Source: a virus. Taken from it: DNA of 26,152 bases. Below the pieces are notes generated by a model. The model was not told the origin of the DNA. It worked only from the letters and a program-made list of their open reading frames with translations, and did no database searches. Positions 7,926 through 14,976 of this stretch are shown piece by piece (positions within the stretch are counted from its first letter, which is position 1; the number at the start of each line of letters is the position of its first letter). Position numbers and translations under genes: made by a program. The DNA is taken from IMG/VR virus record IMGVR_UViG_3300007734_000524, positions 1 through 26,152 of that record. One strand, written 5' to 3'.

Positions 7926-10048
7926 TAGTCGAACACTCCAGCGTCGTCACTGTTTCCGGATACCTCGAAGCCAATACGGCAGCGGCAGTTAGGATGAGCC
8001 GGCGGTCCTTCCGCAAATTGCTTGATGTACACCTTTTCTTTTTTGTTGTCCAACGGACCGCACACCGGGCAAACGCGCTCATCGACGCGCGTGCTCCAGC
8101 GTCGCACCGGGTCTTCTCCGTACTCCTTCAGGATGTCAACAGCGCCATTCGTTGCGGCCGCCTTTGCGCGCGTGACTTCGGTCACTGCCGTCAGCGTTGC
8201 GCGGTATGGGCTGAATGTCGGATACAGCGCCGACGTGATCTGCGCCGCGCTCAGCGAAGGATCAAGCCCCAGCTTTGCCGCCACGCGCTGCAAGTTCTTG
8301 ATCGTCGTCGCGTTCATCTCCAAGTTCAGCCGGGTGCCTGCCTCGCGCTCAGCGTAATCGAAGGCCGAGTTTGTCCAGCGCTCAGGATCAACTTCGATTG
8401 AACTCTGGCTTAAGTCAGTCTTGATCTGCACGGTGTATACGCCTTCCAAAATCGGCGCCAGCTTCTTCGCCAGCGCGTTGAACATCGCATCAGTGCCGGC
8501 ATAGTCCACCACGCCGTTGGCTGCCTGCGCTTTGATGCGGCCGCCGAACCGGTTGAATGCTGCGGTCACAGCTGCCGCCACTTTCTTCTCGGCCTTTGTC
8601 AGCAGCTTCAGCGCCTTGTGGTTATCGTTCTCGAACAAGTGCGCCAAGTCCACGCCCGGCTCTGCCAGTTGCGTTTTGATGTAGCGCTCCAGCTCCGGCA
8701 CTACCTGCTCGCAGTTGAACTCAAGCGCGCGCGCCAAGTCCTTGCCGGCCACTTTCGCCCACGCCTTCAGCTCCAGCCCCATGCTGTCCCGGTGCGCCTT
8801 CGCAGCGTACTCGTCGCCCCCCGTGCCGTCTGCCCAGCTGTCCAGCCACTCGTCCTCGTCCGGCTCAGCCTTCAGCGCCTTCGGTGCAGCGTCGACCGCC
8901 ACCACCGCGCCGCTGGTCGTCACCGTCTCCAGCGCCGTCGTCATCCCGGTCACGTCCTCGACGGCATAGCCCAAGATCAGCATCGCGTTGTTCAGCGGTA
9001 TGCCGGCGTTCACCAAGTTCAGCAGCGCACCGCTGCGCTCAGCTTCGTCCTCTTGGTAGATCGACAAGGCTTCCGGCGTGAACTTGATCTGCAAGCCCAT
9101 CGCGCCCAGCACCTGCTCGTTCAGCGCGGCCTCGTACATCATCAGCCGCGCCTTGATCGTGTTCTCATAGAACAGCCGCATGTCCGACTGCGCCGTCGCA
9201 TAGTTTGCGCTGTCACTCGTCAGCAGGCTCAGCGGTATCCCGAAGGCCGCCGCTATCTCGCGCGTGGTTGTCTCGTGCATCTCCGGCATCGCCATCGTGT
9301 TGATCGCCGGCGTGATCGGCTGTACCGTCACTTCGCTGCGCATCGCCAGCACGCGCCACGCATTGCGCACGCCCTGCATGCTGCGCTTGAAGAAGCGCTC
9401 GGTGCGGTCCACCTCAGTCGGCGCCGGGTTGCCCGCAATGGTCAGCAGTGTCATCGGCTGCGCGCCCGACGCGAAGAAGCCGCTGGCGAAGTCCTGCATC
9501 GCAATGCGCAGATTAGCGGCCGGCAGCGCCACTTGTGCCGGCGCCAGCCCGTTGCCCACTTCCGTCACGAAGCTGAACTCGCGCATGAACAGCATGCGCT
9601 CGCTGTCCCACGGCCCGTACTCCATGTTGCCGATGCGCTGGCGGTATTCCGTCTTGCGCGTGCGCGCATCGTATTTGACCGTCATGCTGTTCGGCGTCAG
9701 GAATTGCAGCCCAACGGTGCGATTGCCGCCACTTGCAGGTTGTAGTTTAAGCGCGTACGCACCGCCGGCCACCATCAGACTGGCCTCCATCTCGCCCAGC
9801 AGTTTGCTCAGCGTTTGTGGAAATGGCCAGCTTACAAGCTTCTCACCTTTGCTCACGATGAACGGTACACACGCCAGCGCGTTGGCGCGCAGCATCACTG
9901 CCCGGTAAACCTGCGGCACCTTGCCGTAGGCTTGTGTCGTGTTGCCGACGCCTTCCGGGTGGTCGATCATCTCCTGCGCCCAGCCCGGGATCGCGATGGT
10001 CGCCTTCGTGTGTCCGCCGATGTTTAGCAGTTGTCTTGTTGTTGTCAT
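7925..10048 (-). CDS. Portal protein fused to MuF head-morphogenesis domain
   Basis: A 707-residue protein. The N-terminal 390 residues are a HK97-type portal (IPGWAQEMIDHPEGVGN, LMVAGGAYALKLQ, EIAAAFGIPLSLLTS, with the conserved EIA..FgIP..LL motif). A charged linker follows, and the last 150 residues are a MuF-type domain with a CPVC pair at about 660-663 and HPNCRC at about 685-690, the typical Zn-binding end. The portal forms the DNA channel; MuF proteins are packaged with or near it. I chose the ATG at 10048 since it overlaps the terminase stop (TAATG); an upstream ATG at 10096 would add 16 residues overlapping TerL. Fusion of both domains in one gene is known in phages. Confidence 0.92.
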   Translation of the reverse strand: MTTTRQLLNIGGHTKATIAIPGWAQEMIDHPEGVGNTTQAYGKVPQVYRAVMLRANALACVPFIVSKGEKLVSWPFPQTLSKLLGEMEASLMVAGGAYALKLQPASGGNRTVGLQFLTPNSMTVKYDARTRKTEYRQRIGNMEYGPWDSERMLFMREFSFVTEVGNGLAPAQVALPAANLRIAMQDFASGFFASGAQPMTLLTIAGNPAPTEVDRTERFFKRSMQGVRNAWRVLAMRSEVTVQPITPAINTMAMPEMHETTTREIAAAFGIPLSLLTSDSANYATAQSDMRLFYENTIKARLMMYEAALNEQVLGAMGLQIKFTPEALSIYQEDEAERSGALLNLVNAGIPLNNAMLILGYAVEDVTGMTTALETVTTSGAVVAVDAAPKALKAEPDEDEWLDSWADGTGGDEYAAKAHRDSMGLELKAWAKVAGKDLARALEFNCEQVVPELERYIKTQLAEPGVDLAHLFENDNHKALKLLTKAEKKVAAAVTAAFNRFGGRIKAQAANGVVDYAGTDAMFNALAKKLAPILEGVYTVQIKTDLSQSSIEVDPERWTNSAFDYAEREAGTRLNLEMNATTIKNLQRVAAKLGLDPSLSAAQITSALYPTFSPYRATLTAVTEVTRAKAAATNGAVDILKEYGEDPVRRWSTRVDERVCPVCGPLDNKKEKVYIKQFAEGPPAHPNCRCRIGFEVSGNSDDAGVFD

Positions 10049-11256
10049 TACGCCCCGAATAGTACCACTGGCCCGCCGCGCGCCACTGCACGCCACGCAA
10101 GCGCAAGGCTTATAACGTGATCGTCGTGCATGCCACCCGGTGCTGAATAGCGAACAGCGCCCGACGGTAGGCGCTCGCTTTCGTATGCTTGCAGCTCAGT
10201 GAGCAGCGTGGTGTTGTTTGTCAGCCCGATGTCTCCGCGCTCGATGGCAAGCGCCAGCGCATCTATAAGTGGCGGCTTTGTGATTGCAGTGGTTGTGAAC
10301 GACTGCACCGGCAGCTCAAGCCGCTGCAGTGCTTCCACCAGCGGCCCGCCCATTGAGTTGGCTTCCGCGAGTATAGCATACGGTTGCCAGCGCGCGTGCA
10401 ATCTCTGCAGGCGGTCGAGCTGCAGCGCGTAGGCCGTGTCCTGCATGCGCTCGACTGCCACCACCTGCGCCGTCTCGATGCACATAACAGTGAACACCGT
10501 CGCGTCGTTTGTGCGCCCCCAGTCCACGCCCATCGCGTAGCTGCGCCCCGGCTCCGGCTCGGTCGGGTGCTCGCGCACGCAATCCAGCACGCCCCGGAAT
10601 ACGCCGCCGCCGTCCTCGACGAACTCAGCCAGCCACTCTTGCCGGTATGTTTGATCGCTGACCATGCCGCGCGCAAGCTCAGCCGCGCGCTTGATGTTCT
10701 GCAGCGGGTTATCGCTGCTCGGTGCGGTATAGCTGCGCGTGGTTGTGTTGGCCGGGTCTTGCCCGACAATGAACTGGCGCCAAAACCAATTGCGACCGCG
10801 CGGCGTGCTAATCAGCCACAGCCGCCCGTCCCGATCTGCCAGCGTCGGCAGCAGCACGTCCGTGTAGGTTGACTCGGTCACGCGCGCGGCTTCGTCCACA
10901 ATCACAAGGTCGAAGGCCTCGCCGCGCAGTGCGATGTCATTGTCGGCGGTGTATATGCCAAGCCTGCCGCCGCCGGGAAAGTCCACGCTGCGGTCAGAAC
11001 GGCGCGCTTGAATGCGCGGCTGCTGTATGATGGCGCGCTCCACAAAGCGCCATAGAGGCCGGCTGTTTGCGTAAGTAGGCGCCACCCATGCCACCACTCC
11101 ACCGCTGGCGGCGCTGCTGATTGCCATCGCGCCGGCCATCGTTGTCTTGCCCCAGCGGCGCCCCATCGCCACGACGGCGATTTTATGACGGCTCTGTGCT
11201 ATCCGGGTCTGGTCGTGCCGCAATTGCGGCAACTGCAGCATCGTAGCTGTACGCAT
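10048..11256 (-). CDS. terL: Terminase large subunit
   Basis: The packaging motor, 402 residues. Visible ATPase motifs: Walker A GRRWGKTT (about 32-39), Walker B DLVIVDEAA (about 116-124) and a coupling STPRGR motif (about 150-155). The C-terminal RNase H-like nuclease begins with GVDWGRTNDAT (about 243-253) and ends with GGMHDDHVISLALAW, which supplies the last catalytic Asp. Start chosen at 11256 (MRTATMLQLPQLRHDQTRIA) because GAGG lies 6 bases before it; an earlier ATG at 11289 lacks this. It overlaps the end of the small subunit gene by 74 bases. The protein is on the short side for TerL, but all motifs are present. Confidence 0.95.
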   Translation of the reverse strand: MRTATMLQLPQLRHDQTRIAQSRHKIAVVAMGRRWGKTTMAGAMAISSAASGGVVAWVAPTYANSRPLWRFVERAIIQQPRIQARRSDRSVDFPGGGRLGIYTADNDIALRGEAFDLVIVDEAARVTESTYTDVLLPTLADRDGRLWLISTPRGRNWFWRQFIVGQDPANTTTRSYTAPSSDNPLQNIKRAAELARGMVSDQTYRQEWLAEFVEDGGGVFRGVLDCVREHPTEPEPGRSYAMGVDWGRTNDATVFTVMCIETAQVVAVERMQDTAYALQLDRLQRLHARWQPYAILAEANSMGGPLVEALQRLELPVQSFTTTAITKPPLIDALALAIERGDIGLTNNTTLLTELQAYESERLPSGAVRYSAPGGMHDDHVISLALAWRAVARGGPVVLFGA

Positions 11257-11605
11257 TGACTGCCTCGATTTGAATCGGGCCGAGGTCATCGCTGCCGCCG
11301 ATTGGCTGCGGCACGTTGCCCCAGCCGTAGCGCAGCAGGTTTAATCGGTCGCCGGAATTCTTACTCCGAAACATTGACCGCAGCAGCAGGTCAAGCGCGG
11401 TCATGGTGCCGTTGACTGGCTCCGCTCCCAGTGCTTGAATGTATGCCTTCAGCGCGGTGATTGTCTGCGGTCTGCCGTGCGGATTGCCGCTGACGCCCTT
11501 CGGCCAGCGGTGCTCAGTTGGCGGTATGTTGCCGCCCCTGCCAGCGCCGGGCAGCAGCGGCTTAGCCGGTTTGCTCGTTGTTTGTTTGCGTTTAGCTGCC
11601 ATCAT
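11183..11605 (-). CDS. terS: Putative terminase small subunit
   Basis: A 140-residue basic protein directly before TerL. The segment RWPKGVSGNPHGRP (about 33-46) matches the conserved KGxSGNPxGRP motif of a phage family common next to large terminases. A helical section follows (TMTALDLLLRSMFR). Small terminases recognise the packaging site, and this motif class is usually annotated as TerS or a related protein of the DUF5681 type. The start overlaps the methyltransferase stop (ATGATG); the second ATG at 11602 is an equal alternative. Its C-terminal end overlaps the large-subunit gene. Confidence 0.8.
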   Translation of the reverse strand: MMAAKRKQTTSKPAKPLLPGAGRGGNIPPTEHRWPKGVSGNPHGRPQTITALKAYIQALGAEPVNGTMTALDLLLRSMFRSKNSGDRLNLLRYGWGNVPQPIGGSDDLGPIQIEAVNAYSYDAAVAAIAARPDPDSTEPS

Positions 11606-12837
11606 GCACGCTCAATCGCCAGCGCCGGAAATGCGGTTGCCATGCGCTCAAGTATAACGGCGCAGTATTCCGCGCTGATCTCAATGCCGCGACACTTGCG
11701 CTGCAGATTTTCGCACGCCACCATCGTCGTGCCGCTGCCGCAAAATGGCTCATAGATTGTCTCGCCTTCGTCGGTGTGAAGCTGAATAAAGCGCGATGGC
11801 AATTCAACCGTGAACGGGGCGGAATGCTCCTCTTGTTTCGTTGCCGGCAAATTCCACACTGCCTGCATTGCCCAAGGTTGCTCAACGTCGCGTCTCACAA
11901 CCTTGGGCAATGCAGGATTGTGAAACGTCGCAAGAAATTCCCAATTCTGGTCAATCATATCCGCGCCGGGCCCGACACCATTAAGCCCGCCGCTTTTCGG
12001 CCAGCAACGAACATATCTCATTAGCCAGCCAAGAGAACGGAAGGCATTACACCACTCGTCAAGATTCAGACGTGTTTCAATATCGCCGCCAGTGTGTAAA
12101 TGTCGCCGCTGCGCGGCGACATTTATCACGATACGCTCATTGACTACGCCAACAATTCCAGCGGCTATTGCTTCCGTAAACGCAAAGATTTCCGCGTTTG
12201 TTCGCTCGCCTTCGTATTCCTTCCCGCACCAATATGGCGGCGACGTAACGCACAGTTGCGCGGTATCACCACCCATCACACGCCGCACATCCTCGCTCTT
12301 CGTGCTATCTCCGCACAACAGACGATGCTCGCCAATGCGCCACAGGTCGCCAGTCTTGACCTGCCATTTCTTGTTCAACTCCGCCGCGCGGTCAATCTGC
12401 GGCTCGGCGTCTACGGTTTCTGGCTCGCTAAAATCTTCCAGCAGCTCCGCCAGCTCATCATCCACAAACAGCCCGTCCAGCAGCTCGCGCTCGGTTGCCA
12501 GCAGGTCGGCGATAACATCAGCATCCCAGTCGGCCAGCTCAGCGGTGCGGTTGTCGTACAGCGCCAGCCGCGTCTTTTGCTTTGGCGTCAGCCCGGTGCG
12601 CCGCACTGCGATGATGGTCTCGCCGTCAGCGTCCACCACCTGCACCTTCTCAATGCCGGCACGCGCTGCGGCCTCAATCGTTGCGTTGCCAGCCAGCACC
12701 ACGCCGTGCTCGTCAATCACTATGCTGCGTGCGGCTCCGACTTCGCCGAGCGCCTTCTCCAGCATCCCGACGTTGCGCGGGTTGTGGCGCCGAGCGTTGC
12801 GCGGGTCCGGCGTCAGGTCTGCCAGCGTCTCAATCAT
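11602..12837 (-). CDS. ParB-like nuclease domain fused to DNA methyltransferase
   Basis: A 411-residue protein. Residues about 9-110 form a ParB/Srx-like domain (PDPRNARRHNPRNVGMLEKA, then VVLAGNATIEAAARAG), common at the N-terminus of phage methylases. The methyltransferase part has motif IV TSPPYW at 198-203, fitting a cytosine-N4 or adenine-N6 enzyme, and the AdoMet-binding FCGSGTT near residue 365. The circular order (IV before I) is the beta class. Start at 12837 chosen because it begins 10 bases after the holin-like gene stop; the longer frame from 12924 would overlap that gene. Two perfect inverted repeats (11862-11916 and 12097-12125) lie inside the coding region between the motifs. 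Phage methylases usually protect genome DNA from restriction. Confidence 0.88.
   Translation of the reverse strand: MIETLADLTPDPRNARRHNPRNVGMLEKALGEVGAARSIVIDEHGVVLAGNATIEAAARAGIEKVQVVDADGETIIAVRRTGLTPKQKTRLALYDNRTAELADWDADVIADLLATERELLDGLFVDDELAELLEDFSEPETVDAEPQIDRAAELNKKWQVKTGDLWRIGEHRLLCGDSTKSEDVRRVMGGDTAQLCVTSPPYWCGKEYEGERTNAEIFAFTEAIAAGIVGVVNERIVINVAAQRRHLHTGGDIETRLNLDEWCNAFRSLGWLMRYVRCWPKSGGLNGVGPGADMIDQNWEFLATFHNPALPKVVRRDVEQPWAMQAVWNLPATKQEEHSAPFTVELPSRFIQLHTDEGETIYEPFCGSGTTMVACENLQRKCRGIEISAEYCAVILERMATAFPALAIERA
11862..11916. repeat. Perfect 19-bp inverted repeat inside methyltransferase gene
   Basis: The arms 11862-11880 and 11898-11916 are perfectly complementary (CCTGCATTGCCCAAGGTTG and its complement), with a 17-base spacer. 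The repeat is translated without disrupting the frame (HNPALPKVVRRDVEQPWAMQ). It falls between catalytic motifs IV and I, a region where such enzymes vary. No U-tract follows, so it is not a standard terminator. Confidence 0.9.
12097..12125. repeat. Perfect 13-bp inverted repeat inside methyltransferase gene
   Basis: The arms TAAATGTCGCCGC (12097-12109) and its complement (12113-12125) are separated by 3 bases (TGC). Coding read-through is in frame (INVAAQRRHLH). It lies about 180 bases from the larger repeat in the same gene. A stem of this length and GC content would be very stable in mRNA. Confidence 0.9.
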
Positions 12838-12847
12838 TGCGGCTGGC

Positions 12848-13030
12848 TTAGCCTTGCCCACTGTCCTCGATCCCCGTGGCGATGCTGTACGCTGCAAGCG
12901 CAGCCACCAGCGTGTTGGCCGCATCGTTGCCGGCCATGCCGCCGGTCTGCCACGCGCCGATGATCGCGACTGCCGATGCTACCAGCGCCCAGAACTTGCG
13001 GCTCTGCAGTAGGTTGTGGATTTTTAGCAT
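12848..13030 (-). CDS. Small membrane protein, possible holin
   Basis: A 60-residue protein: MLKIHNLLQSRKFWALVASA, then two hydrophobic segments (about 13-30 and 38-54) and a short acidic tail EDSGQG. The pattern SRKFWA...VAIIGAW..., followed by a second helix ending in ATGIED, is widespread in phages and is frequently called a holin or hypothetical membrane protein. The start is well set: GGAGA lies 5 bases before the ATG. The longer frame around it is only an accidental extension into the neighbouring methyltransferase gene. The lysis genes lie elsewhere (22783-24373), so a lysis role is not assured. Confidence 0.75.
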   Translation of the reverse strand: MLKIHNLLQSRKFWALVASAVAIIGAWQTGGMAGNDAANTLVAALAAYSIATGIEDSGQG

Positions 13031-13040
13031 TGTGATCTCC

Positions 13041-14345
13041 CTATATGTGCAGCGGTTGCTGTGCTGGTGATTGTACTGCATGCGCAATGCGTGCGCGCGC
13101 GATGGCGATGTACTCGGCGTCTTGCTCGATGCCGATGAAGCCGAAGCCGTCCATGCGTGCGGCCTTGCCGGTTGAGCCGCTGCCCATGAACGGGTCGAGG
13201 ACCGTGCCGGCTGGCGGCGTGACGAGCTTGCACAAGTAGCGCATGAGGGCAGTCGGCTTGACTGTTGGGTGGTGATTCTTCTGCGCTCGCGTTCTATTTT
13301 CTGGATTGCGATTATTGTGAATAATTCCTTCATCACTATGAATTCCGTAAGTAGAATGTGCATTTTCTTTGTCTTCAAATTCATCGCACCCTTCGTTCCT
13401 GTCCGCCTTGCTCGCTTTTGCGCAGTAGAAGAAGCGAGCAGCGGAGCCGGTGTCGGCGTAGCCCATATCATCCATCGGCGGCTTTGCGTTGTCGCCGCCG
13501 AACGTATTGCCGCCACTATTGTGACGCACCGCCGTGCCCGCCTTAACGTTTGGGAACAGCGCCGTCACCTCGTCGCTGCCGTCGTGGATGATGTTGGCGG
13601 GCCAGCGGCCGGGAGGCGCTGCGCCGGTTGCCTGCTTCTGCGCGTCGTCGTTCTCGCTGCCCGGCTCGCGCATGTTGCCGCTCTTGTAGTTCCGCGAGGA
13701 CGGCCACGTCTCGACCGTATCTCCCACCCGGCACCCGTCGATGTTCAGCGCCCCGGTCCCGTGCTGCAGGACGTTCGCCGCGACCGTGCCTTCCAGCGGC
13801 TTGCGTGCCACGATGATCGGCTCCCACGCTGGCTTCAGCGCCGTGCCCCAGCCGGCCCACTGCGCGGCCTCGGCGGTTGCCGGAGCGGTGATCGCGGAAA
13901 GGTCAATTCCCCCGCTCTCACCGCCAACGATTCGCCCGCCCCGAATGTCGCATTTTGGGGTTGCGGCGCGGTCCGTCCTTCGTCCAACTATCTCTCGTTC
14001 TGCGCCAGCCGCCTTGTCTATCGCCTTGCTCACGTCGTGCGACTTCGGAAACCCGCTGCCGTACACCCACATCACCGTGTCGCGGATCTCCCAGCCTGCG
14101 TCCTCAATCGCCACGGCCAGCCGGTGGAATGTGCGTGTGCCGCCGAACGCCAGCAGGTGCGCGCCCGGCTTCGCCACCCGCAGCGCTGCGCTCCAGAACG
14201 CCACGCCCGGCACGCCGTGGTCCCAGTCCTTGCCCATGAAGCTCAGCCCATAGGGCGGATCACATACCACGGCATCGACGCTGGCGGCTGGCAGCCCGGC
14301 CATCACCGGACGGCAGTCACCGTGCAGCAGGTCTAGTACGGCCAC
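13041..14345 (-). CDS. DNA methyltransferase (DPPY type)
   Basis: A 434-residue beta-class methylase, likely adenine-N6 or cytosine-N4. It opens with LLHGDCRPVMAGLPAASVDA and has motif IV DPPYGLSF at about 29-36. The AdoMet-binding motif I is near the C-terminus (DPFMGSGSTG, about 384-393), followed by GFIGIEQDAEYIAIA. The 300-residue insertion between them (KSHDVSKAIDK, EIVGRRTDRAA, FFYCAKASKADRNEG, HHPTVKPTALMRYL) is typical for phage and host enzymes of this group. The start is a GTG that lies inside the end of the 37-residue gene at 14333, suggesting coupling. The target sequence cannot be predicted. It probably protects phage DNA from host restriction. Confidence 0.9.
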   Translation of the reverse strand: MAVLDLLHGDCRPVMAGLPAASVDAVVCDPPYGLSFMGKDWDHGVPGVAFWSAALRVAKPGAHLLAFGGTRTFHRLAVAIEDAGWEIRDTVMWVYGSGFPKSHDVSKAIDKAAGAEREIVGRRTDRAATPKCDIRGGRIVGGESGGIDLSAITAPATAEAAQWAGWGTALKPAWEPIIVARKPLEGTVAANVLQHGTGALNIDGCRVGDTVETWPSSRNYKSGNMREPGSENDDAQKQATGAAPPGRWPANIIHDGSDEVTALFPNVKAGTAVRHNSGGNTFGGDNAKPPMDDMGYADTGSAARFFYCAKASKADRNEGCDEFEDKENAHSTYGIHSDEGIIHNNRNPENRTRAQKNHHPTVKPTALMRYLCKLVTPPAGTVLDPFMGSGSTGKAARMDGFGFIGIEQDAEYIAIARARIAHAVQSPAQQPLHI

Positions 14346-14446
14346 TTGAACCAGCGCGCCACCAGCACAAGCTCAATCGCGATGCCGGCAATCAGCACCG
14401 CCGCCATCAGCAGCCCCGCCATGAAGTGCTTGTTGTCCGGTGTCAT
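14333..14446 (-). CDS. 37-residue single-pass membrane protein
   Basis: Short ORF encoding 37 residues: MTPDNKHFMAGLLMAAVLIA, then GIAIELVLVARWFKWPY. A single hydrophobic helix (about 9-31) is followed by a basic aromatic end, giving likely N-out/C-in topology or the reverse. Its ATG overlaps the stop of the preceding gene (ATGA) and its end overlaps the GTG start of the methyltransferase by 13 bases, so it is translated as part of the chain. Function unknown: small phage membrane protein, possibly lysis-related. Confidence 0.6.
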   Translation of the reverse strand: MTPDNKHFMAGLLMAAVLIAGIAIELVLVARWFKWPY

Positions 14447-14976
14447 GCGATGGGAACTTTTGCCATAAATGTTATGCCAGCGTTTATTAACTCCTTCCAT
14501 GTTATATAAATAAACTGATTGCCATCAGGATTATTTTTGCATTCAAATTTTTGCACGCCCTCAAAATTTATATAGCTGTATAACTGCTCTGTCACAATCA
14601 CAGCCGCTCCGAGCAAAGTGCCTTTATAAATATATGCCTGTACCGTCATGTACGGCGTTAAATAATTACTGTTCTCAATGCCCCGCAATCGTTTTGTAAA
14701 TTCAGTCTGAAAGTTTGTTTTAAGTTTTGTGCGGATTGTAAATGTCTCATAGTTTGTTGCCCCATATTGCACTCTGGATGCAATGCCTCTGGCTCCGTCT
14801 TGAGTTATTTGCAAAAAGTCAATGCCGCAACTGCAATCCAACACAGAAGCTATTTTCTCCTTTACGCCTTCCACTTGTAAAATATTGCCACCACCGCACT
14901 GCTGTTCGATTTGCGGCCATACAATATTTGCGAACGCGTCACCGCTTTTGGCAATTTGTAGCTCCGCTTCATTCAT
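14443..14976 (-). CDS. Putative PD-(D/E)XK-type nuclease or unknown protein
   Basis: A 177-residue protein with A/T-rich codons compared with its neighbours, suggesting separate origin. It starts MNEAELQIAKSGDAFANIVW; the segment VLDCSCGIDFLQI, followed by GARGIASRVQYGATNYETFT and IRTKLKTNFQTEF, resembles a phage family whose central GID...GIA.RVQ.....TFTIR pattern I remember, often placed next to methylases. A restriction-endonuclease-like fold is possible, but the catalytic residues are not certain from sequence. Start chosen at 14976 (GAGGGTG upstream; ATG overlaps the stop of the upstream methylase), not the ATG at 15003. It ends in an ATGA overlap with the 37-residue gene. Confidence 0.65.
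   Translation of the reverse strand: MNEAELQIAKSGDAFANIVWPQIEQQCGGGNILQVEGVKEKIASVLDCSCGIDFLQITQDGARGIASRVQYGATNYETFTIRTKLKTNFQTEFTKRLRGIENSNYLTPYMTVQAYIYKGTLLGAAVIVTEQLYSYINFEGVQKFECKNNPDGNQFIYITWKELINAGITFMAKVPIA

Noticed and set aside
8618-9745. Long open frame on the plus strand (375 codons)
   Set aside because: His/Arg/Leu-rich composition typical of antisense frames in GC-rich genes; it lies completely opposite the portal gene, with no ribosome-binding site logic.
13305-13330. Short inverted repeat ATTATT-GTG-AATAAT in the DPPY methyltransferase gene
   Set aside because: Only 6-bp A/T arms, compatible with chance, unlike the 12-19-bp repeats in the other two methylases.
12848-13516. 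222-residue frame on the minus strand
   Set aside because: Only its last 60 residues (from 13030, with GGAGA before ATG) look like a real protein; the rest is Arg/Ser-rich out-of-frame reading of the methyltransferase gene.
13269-14336. Long plus-strand frame (355 codons) opposite the methyltransferase
   Set aside because: Antisense to a clear methylase; composition is Arg/Ala/Val-rich without recognisable motifs.
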